From Viridibacillus arvi (lineage in GTDB: Bacteria; Bacillota; Bacilli; Bacillales_A; Planococcaceae), in the NCBI RefSeq assembly GCF_001274945.1, contig NZ_LILB01000001.1, positions 62,001 to 126,000 of the forward strand: DNA of 64,000 bases, given 5' to 3'. The position numbers and the translations under genes were made by a program. Below, one piece after another: positions 20,985 through 28,896 of this stretch; the first letter of the stretch is position 1, and every line of letters begins with the position of its first letter. Below the pieces are notes generated by a model that worked only from the letters and a program-made list of their open reading frames with translations, was not told the DNA's origin and made no database searches.

Positions 20985-21686
20985 TTGATTGAAGTATATA
21001 TTTGTAAATTACCTGCAAAAAGAGATAAAACGACTTTAAACAGTTTGCTTTCTTATGTATCAGCGGAAAGGCAAAATCAAGTGAAGAAATTCATGAAGAT
21101 TGATGATTCGTACCGCTCATTGATAGGAAATCTGATGGTACGTATTCTTCTTAAAGAACGATACGGTTCTAGTATTGAGGAAATAGAAGTGTGTATAAAT
21201 ACATATGGTAAACCTTTTTTATGTGGGTATCCTTCTTTTCACTACAATATTTCCCATTCCGGTGAGTACGTGGTTTGTGCTGTTCATGATGAAGAAGTTG
21301 GTGTGGATATAGAAAAAGTAAGACCATTAGACTTGCAGCTTGCAATGGGATTATTTACAGAAGAAGAATATCGGGATTTGTTGAACGCCAAAGAGGATAG
21401 AATTCATGCTTTTTATGATATATGGACCTTAAAAGAAAGTTATATTAAAGCCATTGGTAAAGGACTGTCGTGTCCCTTAAATTCTTTTAATGTAAAAAAA
21501 CATAACCTTGACTCTATTCAATTAACGGATGTACTTATAGGTAAACCAATTACTGATTATATTTGCAAACAATATATGATCGATAGTGACTATAGCCTTT
21601 CAGTTTGTGCACATCAGGCGAATATCAATCAATTTAACCAATATCTTAATTTAGTTTCCTTTAAAGAAATATGCTGTGCTTTATGA
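20985..21686 (+). CDS. Sfp-type 4'-phosphopantetheinyl transferase
   Basis: This 233-aa enzyme transfers phosphopantetheine from CoA to the carrier-domain serines of DhbB and DhbF. The signature motifs are VGVDIEKVRP (Mg2+ ligands) and WTLKESYIKAIGKGLS, in the right spacing, and the length equals Sfp (224 aa) within a few residues. The TTG start at 20985 is preceded by AGGAGGTAGGAG. It follows the exporter by 118 bp with only a weak hairpin between, so it is probably read from the dhb promoter. Having the activating enzyme inside the cluster makes the block nearly self-sufficient for synthesis. Confidence 0.93.
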   Translation: MIEVYICKLPAKRDKTTLNSLLSYVSAERQNQVKKFMKIDDSYRSLIGNLMVRILLKERYGSSIEEIEVCINTYGKPFLCGYPSFHYNISHSGEYVVCAVHDEEVGVDIEKVRPLDLQLAMGLFTEEEYRDLLNAKEDRIHAFYDIWTLKESYIKAIGKGLSCPLNSFNVKKHNLDSIQLTDVLIGKPITDYICKQYMIDSDYSLSVCAHQANINQFNQYLNLVSFKEICCAL

Positions 21687-21824
21687 GTTATCTAAAACGT
21701 TAACTTTCTTCTGAATACTTTTGCTACCTATTAAAATCAGTAATTCTAGTCTTTTTTAATCAAACTTAATGATTGGTTTCATAATCTTGAGATATTGAAC
21801 GGTAACATTATCTTGGAACATGCG

Positions 21825-21867
21825 CTTTAGTAGAAGATCTTTGAGCTGTTCAGACGGCTCTTTTTTC
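21825..21867 (+). repeat. Dispersed repeat A, copy 2 (terminator-like)
   Basis: This copy has CTTTAGTAGAAGATCTTTGA, then the GAGCTGTT-CAGACGGCTC hairpin and a T run. It is nearly identical to the copy at 27125 and also related to 5871. It lies after the sfp gene and may end the dhb transcript. Confidence 0.75.
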
Positions 21868-22052
21868 TTCTTCAACTAAAGGGGTAGATTAATTTAATAA
21901 GAGACAATACTTAGATTTTATAATTAAATATCACTTCACAACTTATATTGATGATAATGTATGAAAATATTCTTGAATAGTATTTGTGCAAAATAGATTC
22001 AGATATGTGCATTGAGGAGGTTCTATGTAAGGAATATAATGAAAAGTGAGTC

Positions 22053-22073
22053 AAATGATAATGATTATCATTT
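22053..22073 (+). promoter_or_regulatory. Fur box upstream of the siderophore-binding protein
   Basis: TGATAATGATTATCA lies inside a 21-bp palindrome with matching AAA/TTT ends and a single central asymmetry, an almost ideal Bacillus Fur site. It is about 40 bp upstream of the lipoprotein gene, so uptake and synthesis should be repressed together under iron sufficiency. Confidence 0.92.
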
Positions 22074-22113
22074 CGTGGCTACAAAAACTAAATAAAGGAG
22101 TGAGCATATAATT

Positions 22114-23103
22114 ATGGCGATGCGAAAAATAGGAAACATTCGTTGGTTGATCGTCCTACTAGTTATTATAGTAAGTTTAACAGGTTGTAACGGTGAAAAG
22201 GAAACTTCGACGAATAATGAAGAGAATAATGAAGATAATAAAAAAATAAGCAATAAGGAAGAGGGTAATGATACAAGGAAGGTTAAAGATGCTTTTGGCG
22301 AAGTAGAAATTCCTGTCAAGCCGAAAAGAGTAGCAGGAATTTATTTAGAGGATTATATGTTGGCACTAGGAGTGGAACCGATTGTACAATGGTATCATCC
22401 AAGTTGGGGTAAACAAGAGTATTTAGGACTGACAGATGTTCCTTTATTCGATATAACAGGAAGTTTGGAAGCTATGCTGGAAAAAAAACCCGACTTAATT
22501 ATATTGCCGGGGGCAATGGATGAATCTTATCAATTGTATTCTAAAATCGCGCCTACTTATCGCGTACCTGACGATGTGCTTGGGGATGCAGAAGAAACAC
22601 TCAAAACAGTTGCTGATTTATTAGGTATTCCAGAAAAGGATACTAGCGTACTAGCAGATTACAAACAGAAGATTGCCGACACCAAAGTGAAGTTAGAAGA
22701 GGTTATTGGCAGAGAGACAGTTGCTGTCGTACGTCTCGATGTTGGGGACAAGCCGGAGTTCCGTTTATTCGGTCTGAATAATGCATATACGGGCATGATT
22801 TACAAAGACCTTGGTTTGGAACCGTTCAAGTGGGTGAAAAAGATTAAGGCACATGATGTTATATCACAAGAAAAAATCCCAGAGTTTACCGCTGATCACA
22901 TTATCATCTTCCCATCTAATGGTACGTGGGACTCCGAGTCCAATGAGAAGGCAGTTGCACTGCTTGATGATCCGTTATGGAAAGGTATTCCCGCTGTTAA
23001 AAACGGACATGTTTATCAACTGGAACGATCTCATTGGCAGTCAGGGGCGATTACAGCGAATTCTATGAAAATGGAAGATTTGCTAAATTTGATAGTGAAC
23101 TAA
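22114..23103 (+). CDS. FeuA-like Fe-siderophore-binding lipoprotein
   Basis: This 329-aa ABC substrate-binding protein has a signal peptide (about residues 1-24) that ends in the lipobox LTGC with Cys25 as the lipidation site, then a Lys/Glu/Asn linker. The periplasmic-binding fold (Fe-siderophore, helical-backbone type) runs from about residue 55 to the end. It should capture ferric catecholate outside the membrane. There is a Fur box just upstream and a terminator at 23138. No permease or ATPase follows, unlike feuABC of B. subtilis. The AAAGGAG lies 13 nt from the ATG, which is rather long. It shares HPxWGxQ-YLGL with the Btr-like regulator next door. Confidence 0.92.
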   Translation: MAMRKIGNIRWLIVLLVIIVSLTGCNGEKETSTNNEENNEDNKKISNKEEGNDTRKVKDAFGEVEIPVKPKRVAGIYLEDYMLALGVEPIVQWYHPSWGKQEYLGLTDVPLFDITGSLEAMLEKKPDLIILPGAMDESYQLYSKIAPTYRVPDDVLGDAEETLKTVADLLGIPEKDTSVLADYKQKIADTKVKLEEVIGRETVAVVRLDVGDKPEFRLFGLNNAYTGMIYKDLGLEPFKWVKKIKAHDVISQEKIPEFTADHIIIFPSNGTWDSESNEKAVALLDDPLWKGIPAVKNGHVYQLERSHWQSGAITANSMKMEDLLNLIVN

Positions 23104-23137
23104 TAGCTTTAGTAATAGGGTATCGAGAAACAAATGA

Positions 23138-23174
23138 GAAAGCTCTTTCAGCTTCATTGAAGAGCTTTCTTTTT
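23138..23174 (+). terminator. Terminator between binding protein and regulator
   Basis: GAAAGCTCTT and AAGAGCTTTC form a perfect 10-bp stem followed by TTTTT. It separates the binding-protein transcript from the downstream AraC-type gene, which therefore needs its own promoter or readthrough. Confidence 0.88.
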
Positions 23175-23202
23175 AAGATTATCATAATCGAAAGGGCGAT
23201 GT

Positions 23203-24813
23203 ATGATGTGTAGTGGAGTGGTGCCTCCCTGTTATCCGGCAGTTTTTTATATTATGGTTGGTATCAGGCATATCAATTTGAATATGTTGAACAGTGTAGA
23301 ATTTATTGATGCTGAAGAACACATGCTATTTGCAATAACGGACGGCGAGGCAAACATGGATATTGGATATGGTGCCCAAGAAATTGGTAGAGGGAGTCTA
23401 GCTATAGTGAAACCAAATCAAGCCGTTCACATCGATCCATATAAAAATAGTATTTCTTTTTATGTTATTACATTCAAAGTGATTCAAATTCCAAATTCGA
23501 ATACTTCTAATCATAAGCGCAAATCTTCAATTTTTCCAGACACTGGTCCGTGGAATTGTGTTCCATTTTCGAAATGCATTGATTTGTTAGAAGATATTGA
23601 ACGGCATAGTCATGAGAAAGACGAATTGTTGCAATTTTACAATCATGTACGATTCGAAGAATTACTTAGTTTTGTGCTTCAGCAAAGTGTAAGTTTTGCC
23701 TCCGCACCAGATTTACGGAGTGCTGTTAAAGGCTCGATTGCTTATTTAAAAGACAATTTTGCTGAGCAAGTGACAGTGGCTAAGCTTGCAGAAGAGGTGA
23801 ACATGTTTCCGTGGCAATACTCGCAAATATTCAAAGAGCTTACTGGACAAATTCCTCTTAGTTTTGTAAATAATCTGAGAATCGATCAAGCGAAGCATTT
23901 ACTATTAAAAACAGAGGATCGTATACATGAGATAGCCCATCATGTTGGTTTCAACAACGAGTTTTATTTTAATAGGCGCTTTAGTAAGGCGGTCGGTGTA
24001 GCTCCGGGACAGTATCGTAAACAAAACCGAAGTACGATTCGTATTGTTTCTTTATTTATGGAGGATTTACTAGTAACATTAGGCATTACTCCCGTTGTTC
24101 AGTGGTTCCACCCAGCATGGGGGCAGCAAGATTATCTCGGACTTATGCATGTTCCAACATTTAATGTTTTGCAAGAAAGCTACGAATCACTTTCTAAATA
24201 TGAGCCCGATTTAATTATTGCACGTGGAAGTGATTACGAGTACCAACCCAGCAAATATGAGCAATGTAAGCAATTTGCAAATACTGATATTATCACACAA
24301 GATGACGCAGACTGGCGTTTAACATTACGAACTCTAGCGGAGCGATTAGGGCGTATCGATCAGGCCGAGAAGGCCATTCAGCAATATGAAGATAAATTAA
24401 GCAGTGCTAGGAATTTGTTGATCCATTCAAGGAAAAACCAAACGTATGCCTTCATAAGATTTAAGGTCGATTGCATCGTTATCGATCAACAATATACTAA
24501 GCCATTTCTTTCCGAGGATTTAGGTATTACTCTTCATCCGATGGCTCAGAAGCTAACTCTTGAGGAGAGTAGAGCAGGCGTATCATGGGAATGGTTAAAA
24601 TCGCTAGATGCAGATTATATTTTCTTCGTGTTTGATAAATGGCATGAGGAAGAAATAGGGGCAGAAAGACTTCAGATTAATCATCCGTATTGGAAAGAAA
24701 TCCCGGCTGTTCGAAATTGCTGTGCATTTGAAGTCGACTTTATGACATGGATGAATCATGGACATCTAGCCAGTAGTAAAAAACTAGATGATGTACTGAA
24801 AATGTTAATTTAA
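23203..24813 (+). CDS. Btr-like AraC-family activator with siderophore-binding domain
   Basis: This 536-aa fusion has three parts. The N-terminal AraC-type sensor-like region is about residues 1-175. The two-helix-turn-helix AraC domain is about 180-278 (VAKLAEEVNMFPWQYSQIFK and the second HTH ending PGQYRKQNRS). The C-terminal Fe-siderophore-binding fold is about 282-536. This is the architecture of B. subtilis Btr (YbbB), which activates feuABC on binding bacillibactin or its iron complex. The ligand domain carries GITPVVQWFHPAWGQQDYLG, very close to the neighbouring lipoprotein. AAAGGG is placed before the ATG pair. It most likely activates the adjacent uptake gene and possibly dhb. Confidence 0.93.
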   Translation: MMCSGVVPPCYPAVFYIMVGIRHINLNMLNSVEFIDAEEHMLFAITDGEANMDIGYGAQEIGRGSLAIVKPNQAVHIDPYKNSISFYVITFKVIQIPNSNTSNHKRKSSIFPDTGPWNCVPFSKCIDLLEDIERHSHEKDELLQFYNHVRFEELLSFVLQQSVSFASAPDLRSAVKGSIAYLKDNFAEQVTVAKLAEEVNMFPWQYSQIFKELTGQIPLSFVNNLRIDQAKHLLLKTEDRIHEIAHHVGFNNEFYFNRRFSKAVGVAPGQYRKQNRSTIRIVSLFMEDLLVTLGITPVVQWFHPAWGQQDYLGLMHVPTFNVLQESYESLSKYEPDLIIARGSDYEYQPSKYEQCKQFANTDIITQDDADWRLTLRTLAERLGRIDQAEKAIQQYEDKLSSARNLLIHSRKNQTYAFIRFKVDCIVIDQQYTKPFLSEDLGITLHPMAQKLTLEESRAGVSWEWLKSLDADYIFFVFDKWHEEEIGAERLQINHPYWKEIPAVRNCCAFEVDFMTWMNHGHLASSKKLDDVLKMLI

Positions 24814-24898
24814 TATTGAGATAATGCCATAGAACACTTTTAAGAAGGTCTATAGTTCCTATTAAACTCCCCTGGAATGATATGTTCAGGGAAGGTAA

Positions 24899-25749
24899 TG
24901 TGTTGGACAGGATGGTTCCAAAATAATTGACAGTGTTCAAAACATTGCAAATGGAAAACTGGGTCATACTATTGAAATAAAGGGTAATGATGAGTTAAGT
25001 CAACTTGCTAAGAATATCAACTATATGTCAAAAGAGTTTGAAAGTAAGTTCGAACATGGGAGGAAAATAGAGAGTGCAAAAAACGAACTGATTACAAATA
25101 TTTCTCACGATTTGCGTACACCTTTAACTTCTATCATTGGATATGTAGATTTGCTAAGAAAAAATGAATATAAAGATGAAGAACAATTATATGATTATCT
25201 GGAAACCATTTATTCTAAATCACAAAATTTCAGCCAACTCATTAATGAACTATTTGAATACACAAAACTTACGAGCCCTGATCTAAAATTAAAATTTACT
25301 GAAGTTGAATTAGGTGGATTATTAGAACAAATAATAGGAGAGTACTTGCCAATATTAGAAAAAGAAGGCCTGGATATTCAAAAATCAATAACGGAAAAAG
25401 ATATTCTCGTATCAATGGATATTGAAAAAATGATACGTGTCTACGATAACCTATTAATGAATGCGATACATACATTGTGAAACCCTCTTTAATAAAGATA
25501 CATCTTCAGATAGTAGGTATTAAAGCTGTTTTTACAATATCTAATCAAACAGAGAACTTACAAGTACAAGACGTTTCTAAATTATTTGAGCGTTTTTATC
25601 GAGGGGATAAGGCAAGAAATGAAGATGGAGGGTCTGGTAGTGGACTTGCTATCACTAAAAGAATTATAGAGCTTCATGGTGGAACAATTGAGGCTGATTA
25701 TAAAGAAGGCTGGTTAACCTTTACAATTGAATTTATCGATAAAGAATAA
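24899..25749 (+). pseudogene. Truncated, frameshifted sensor histidine kinase
   Basis: An open frame after a TAA at 24896 encodes a HAMP-like segment (IANGKLGHTIEIKGNDELSQ), then the H-box SHDLRTPLTSIIGYV and the dimerisation helices. It stops at 25480 in the middle of the N-box (NLLMNAIHTL). The catalytic rest (FERFYRGDKARNEDGGSGSG and onward) continues in another frame from 25477 to 25749. The N-terminal membrane and sensor part and any partner response regulator are missing. The gene has therefore lost its start and suffered an indel. The family resembles VanS/YclK-type kinases. Confidence 0.85.
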
Positions 25750-25788
25750 TGGCTTATAGGAAAACGATTTCCTGTAAGTCATTTTTTA
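25748..25788 (+). terminator. Terminator after the kinase relic
   Basis: AATGGCTTATAGGAAA pairs, with two mismatches, with TTTCCTGTAAGTCATT, followed by TTTTTATATTTT. It begins inside the stop codon of the relic. Confidence 0.75.
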
Positions 25789-25885
25789 TATTTTGGTTAG
25801 GGCTGCTGTTATGATTTATTGAATGTATTTTTTTTGGGGATTCACAAATAATATATAGAGAATTTATTTGTGGGGAGTGAAAAAA

Positions 25886-26614
25886 TTGAAACGAATTATT
25901 ATGATTTTGTCAGTATGTGCTATTTTTATCTCGATATTTTATTTCACATTGATTACTTCCGCGGATAAAGGAAGAAAGTATTACGAACAAGCAGGGCAGA
26001 TTGTTTGGGAAATCAATACGGAAGAAAAAATTATTGCCTTGACGTTTGATGATGGCCCTCATAGAAAATACACGCCTGAGATTTTAGATTTACTTGCCAA
26101 ATATAATGCAAAAGCAACCTTTTTTATTGTGGGTGAAAATGCAGAAAAGAATCCCGGAGTCATTTTACGAATGTATGAAGATGGGCATGAATTAGCAATT
26201 CACACATATACACATCCGCTTAAAACTAATGTATCCAATTTAATGAAAGAAATAAAGCAAACACATGAAACGATTTATGGTATTACTGGCTATTCTCCCG
26301 TATTATTCAGACCTGTCGAAGGACAATACACGGATGGGATGATAGATGCAATTGTAAAGGCCGGGTATAAAGTGGTTATGTGGTCTTGGCATCAAGATAC
26401 AATGGATTGGAAAAATCCTGGTGTTAATAAAATTATAGATACTGTTTTAAAAGGTGCAAAGGAAGGAAATATAGTTCTTTTTCATGATGGAGGTGGGAAT
26501 CGAGAACAAACAATTAAAGCATTGGAAGAAATCCTACCAAAACTCAAAAATGAGGGATATAAATTTGTAACGATTTCAGAGTTACTTGAGGTGCAAAAAG
26601 CAAAAGAAAAATAA
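25886..26614 (+). CDS. Polysaccharide deacetylase (NodB-homology, CE4)
   Basis: This is a 242-aa membrane-anchored or exported metal-dependent deacetylase acting on N-acetylated cell-wall sugars. The N-terminal hydrophobic segment covers about residues 4-25. The catalytic NodB domain (about 45-235) has TFDDGP (motif 1, catalytic Asp and metal Asp) and HTYTHP (motif 2, metal His pair), followed by FRPVEGQYTDG, a variant of motif 3, and MWSWHQDTMDW. GGGGAG at 25872-25877 fits the TTG at 25886 best; a TTG at 25868 also opens the frame. In Bacillus such enzymes (PdaA/B, YheN types) modify peptidoglycan, often around sporulation. Confidence 0.88.
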   Translation: MKRIIMILSVCAIFISIFYFTLITSADKGRKYYEQAGQIVWEINTEEKIIALTFDDGPHRKYTPEILDLLAKYNAKATFFIVGENAEKNPGVILRMYEDGHELAIHTYTHPLKTNVSNLMKEIKQTHETIYGITGYSPVLFRPVEGQYTDGMIDAIVKAGYKVVMWSWHQDTMDWKNPGVNKIIDTVLKGAKEGNIVLFHDGGGNREQTIKALEEILPKLKNEGYKFVTISELLEVQKAKEK

Positions 26615-26760
26615 AAAGACGCTGCTTTTGTAAACGATGTATACTCCCTTATCTAATAATTCACTGAAGTAGGTGGAATCTTATTATAGTTCACAATATC
26701 AGTCGGTAAAGGGAAAAGTAGGGATTAACTGTTTAGATAAATAGTTCAGAGGAAATGTAA

Positions 26761-26916
26761 GCAATTCTGAATCCATCACAAACAGAGAAATCCTTACTCG
26801 ACCTTGATGTTAGACCACCAAATTTTATAGTGCCATTGATGCCTGAACTATATTACAAAGAGGATTTAGAGCCTAGACTAGAAGGTTTAACTGTTTTAGT
26901 TTTTTTCGTAAGTTAA
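26761..26916 (+). pseudogene. 3' relic of an unidentified protein-coding gene
   Basis: After a TAA at 26758 a 51-codon frame with no start codon gives protein-like sequence (SLLDLDVRPPNFIVPLMPEL and onward) ending at a TAA. It has the look of a C-terminal fragment, but the family cannot be named. It sits in the 640-bp gap between the deacetylase and the 116-aa membrane protein. Confidence 0.3.
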
Positions 26917-27124
26917 AGCTTTTTTCTCGATGCTTGTTATACGGGATATCACACTATGTCCCAATCAGCATAATAATGTGTTATCAAGTAGAGGGTGAAA
27001 ATGTTAGTTGTCGGGATTAAATCACTCGGGTGCCTTAGTTCTACCCTGGCTACTATCAATCTATAAATTGAATGCAAATAGTCAACCAAATTACTCTGGC
27101 TAACCTTATAAAACGAAATGAGTA

Positions 27125-27168
27125 CTTTAGTAGAAGATCTTTGAGCTGTTTAGACAGCTCTTTTTTCT
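27125..27168 (+). repeat. Dispersed repeat A, copy 3 (terminator-like)
   Basis: CTTTAGTAGAAGATCTTTGA followed by GAGCTGTT-TAGACAGCTC and TTTTTT. It is nearly identical to 21825, and similarity continues past the T run (GAATAAAAGGGTCAATTTAG against CAACTAAAGGGGTAGATTAA). Confidence 0.75.
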
Positions 27169-27255
27169 TATTGAATAAAAGGGTCAATTTAGTTGAATAA
27201 GAAAAGTCTTATAAAGATAACTCGGGTATAATTGGAAAATAAGAGAGGTGAATAG

Positions 27256-27606
27256 ATGGATGATGTAATTGGTTATGTAGTAATTGTTTTTTTAATTTTA
27301 GTTTTCACATACGGTTTAGTAATACAAGTTCAACATACTTTAACCTTCCAAAAAGCTAATACATCAGATGTATCTAATTACAGAAGATTGTTATTAGGCA
27401 ATTATGTAATGTGTGTTTCATTTTTTGGTTTTCTTATTTCTTTTAGACTAAACGTTTTAGTTGCGTTGCAGATTATCCAGTTAAATTTCATTACAAGTGA
27501 TAATACTGGTTTTAGTTGTTTTGTATTTTTAGTGGTTCTTTTAATTGCTAAATTCGGAGTTATTCCTATTCCTAAAAATCGTCAACGAAACGAATTATTA
27601 AAATGA
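27256..27606 (+). CDS. Hypothetical membrane protein, 116 aa
   Basis: Three to four hydrophobic segments (about residues 5-27, 48-65, 68-80 and 85-103) with short connecting loops and a basic C-terminal tail (KNRQRNELLK). AGAGGTG lies 7 nt before the ATG. It is monocistronic and preceded by a copy of repeat A. No family is recognised, and a structural membrane role cannot be refined. Confidence 0.6.
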   Translation: MDDVIGYVVIVFLILVFTYGLVIQVQHTLTFQKANTSDVSNYRRLLLGNYVMCVSFFGFLISFRLNVLVALQIIQLNFITSDNTGFSCFVFLVVLLIAKFGVIPIPKNRQRNELLK

Positions 27607-27780
27607 TAACAGGTTATATTATGTTTTATTAATTTTTCACTTAAACTAACGGGACAGTTTAGTTAAATATCGAGTTTGTTGTGCCGTTTAACAATACAGA
27701 AAAAGGGTTGAAGAAATAAGAAGTGCTAAAAGAATAATCCTTGTTTTAATGAACTGGAACTGTATCCTAAATAAGGACGG

Positions 27781-27957
27781 CTATTCAAAAGGAGTTAAGT
27801 GACCTACACTTAACTCCTTTATTTCTGTCTTGAATAACACTAATACAGGAAGAAGTTGTTCTCCTAAATCTGTTAATCTGTTCTCTACGTTGATAGGTAA
27901 TTTATCAAATATTTCTCTTTGGATTAAACCATCATCTTCTAACTCTTTTACTTCTTT
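27781..27957 (-). pseudogene. HxlR/MarR-type regulator, C-terminal relic
   Basis: On the minus strand a frame without start gives LKEVKELEDDGLIQREIF, then KLPINVENRLTDLGEQLLPV and ends at a TAG at 27781. This is the wing and C-terminal part of the HxlR family (typical core: LKELEEDGLI...VEYSLTELGKSL). The N-terminal helix-turn-helix half is gone. It is replaced by a copy of repeat C starting at 27992 and running into the fragment. Confidence 0.65.
27791..27821. terminator. Bidirectional terminator-like hairpin
   Basis: GGAGTTAAGTG and CACTTAACTCC form a perfect 11-bp stem with a 5-nt loop, A-rich on the left and T-rich on the right, so it can work on both strands. It overlaps the end of the HxlR relic. 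Confidence 0.75.
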
Positions 27958-27992
27958 TAATTTGGCTGTTTTCTCAAAGATTGTTGCTTTTA
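27954..27992 (+). repeat. Dispersed repeat C, copy 1
   Basis: CTTTTAATTTGGCTGTTTTC followed by TCAAAGATTGTTGCTTTT. The same unit occurs at 28693 (reverse), 41367 and 42229 (reverse). Here it abuts the truncated end of the HxlR relic. Confidence 0.75.
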
Positions 27993-28025
27993 ATTACTTA
28001 ATTGAACAATAGTCAATGACCTAGT

Positions 28026-28610
28026 TCAATTAACCTGCCCCACTGCCGTAATTTTGCAAGTTGAAATTGCAAATCTAAATATATCAGAATTTATTTGTAA
28101 AGTACCTAACACTATGCCAAGACCTGTTTGTTCCACGTTAAAATTAGTTGCAGTATCACCATCACTTACTAAAAGATTCACTGTAGAACCGATAAGTGTA
28201 CCCAGCAATTGTCTAATTGGTCGTTCACGACAATCACATTCGCACCCAGAATCAACAGGTGGTAACAAGTTAATTGTAGGTCCCGGCGGCAAAAATCCTA
28301 CCCCTATAACATCAGAAATATTTACCGCATAGGTTATTACCCCGTCTGTAACAGTGACTAAAAAATCATTCACTTTAGTAATAGTGAATAAAAAAAAGAA
28401 AGGCGGTGCATTTACCTGGTCTACAATGGTGGCAAGAATTACAGTTTGCCCAATAAGTTGTTTTAAGACGGACTGAAGCGGGGAAACACAACAGTCACAA
28501 ATACTCAAAGAGGGGGCGGCTGGATGACAACAACTATTAAGTGCTTTGTGCTTAACCGGTGGACACCATTCGTTAGGCTTCATTCTAATAATTTTCTTTT
28601 TATTGGACAT
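28026..28610 (-). CDS. Cys-rich protein with two related domains, possible spore-surface protein
   Basis: This 194-aa protein has no signal peptide. After a basic head (MSNKKKIIRMKPNEWCPPVK) there are two related units of about 65 residues, each opening with a Cys cluster (CDCCVSPLQSVLKQLIGQTV and CECDCRERPIRQLLGTLIGS) and continuing as hydrophobic beta-rich sequence. A Pro/Gly linker (GFLPPGPTINLLPPVDSG) joins them. GGAGGTGG precedes the ATG. Cytosolic Cys-rich proteins with repeated beta domains in spore formers are often coat or exosporium components. That is an inference from style, and I recognise no named family. It is divergent from the small gene at 28897. Confidence 0.6.
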   Translation of the reverse strand: MSNKKKIIRMKPNEWCPPVKHKALNSCCHPAAPSLSICDCCVSPLQSVLKQLIGQTVILATIVDQVNAPPFFFLFTITKVNDFLVTVTDGVITYAVNISDVIGVGFLPPGPTINLLPPVDSGCECDCRERPIRQLLGTLIGSTVNLLVSDGDTATNFNVEQTGLGIVLGTLQINSDIFRFAISTCKITAVGQVN

Positions 28611-28692
28611 AAATCCACCTCCACATTTCTTATATAATATGTTTTTTAAGAAGTATGAGATGAGAGTAATGCCTAATCAGGTTCTTGTTGAA

Positions 28693-28724
28693 TAGCAACA
28701 ATCTTTTCGAAAACAGCCTTTAAT
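28693..28724 (-). repeat. Dispersed repeat C, copy 2 (reverse)
   Basis: TAGCAACAATCTTTTCGAAA followed by ACAGCCTTTAA is the reverse complement of the repeat C core. It lies between the Cys-rich gene and the divergent 87-aa gene. Confidence 0.7.
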
Positions 28725-28738
28725 ATAAATCTACACTA

Positions 28739-28794
28739 TTAACACAATATTGCCCTTGTGTTAATGATAATAAGATTGCATATGCATATGCAAT
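28739..28794. promoter_or_regulatory. Two palindromes in a divergent intergenic region
   Basis: TTAACACAA and TTGTGTTAA form a perfect 9-bp inverted repeat with 8-nt spacing (28739-28764). ATTGCATATGCATATGCAAT (28775-28794) is a perfect 20-bp palindrome. They sit in the shared upstream region of two divergent genes and look like operators; the regulator is unknown. Confidence 0.5.
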
Positions 28795-28896
28795 AGTGAC
28801 ATATAGTTGTGTTATAGGAAGGAGATTAACTTTAGAAACTGAGGTTATAGGAGTTTGGGGTAATGTACTCGATTATGTAGAAGGGGAGGAAATTAG

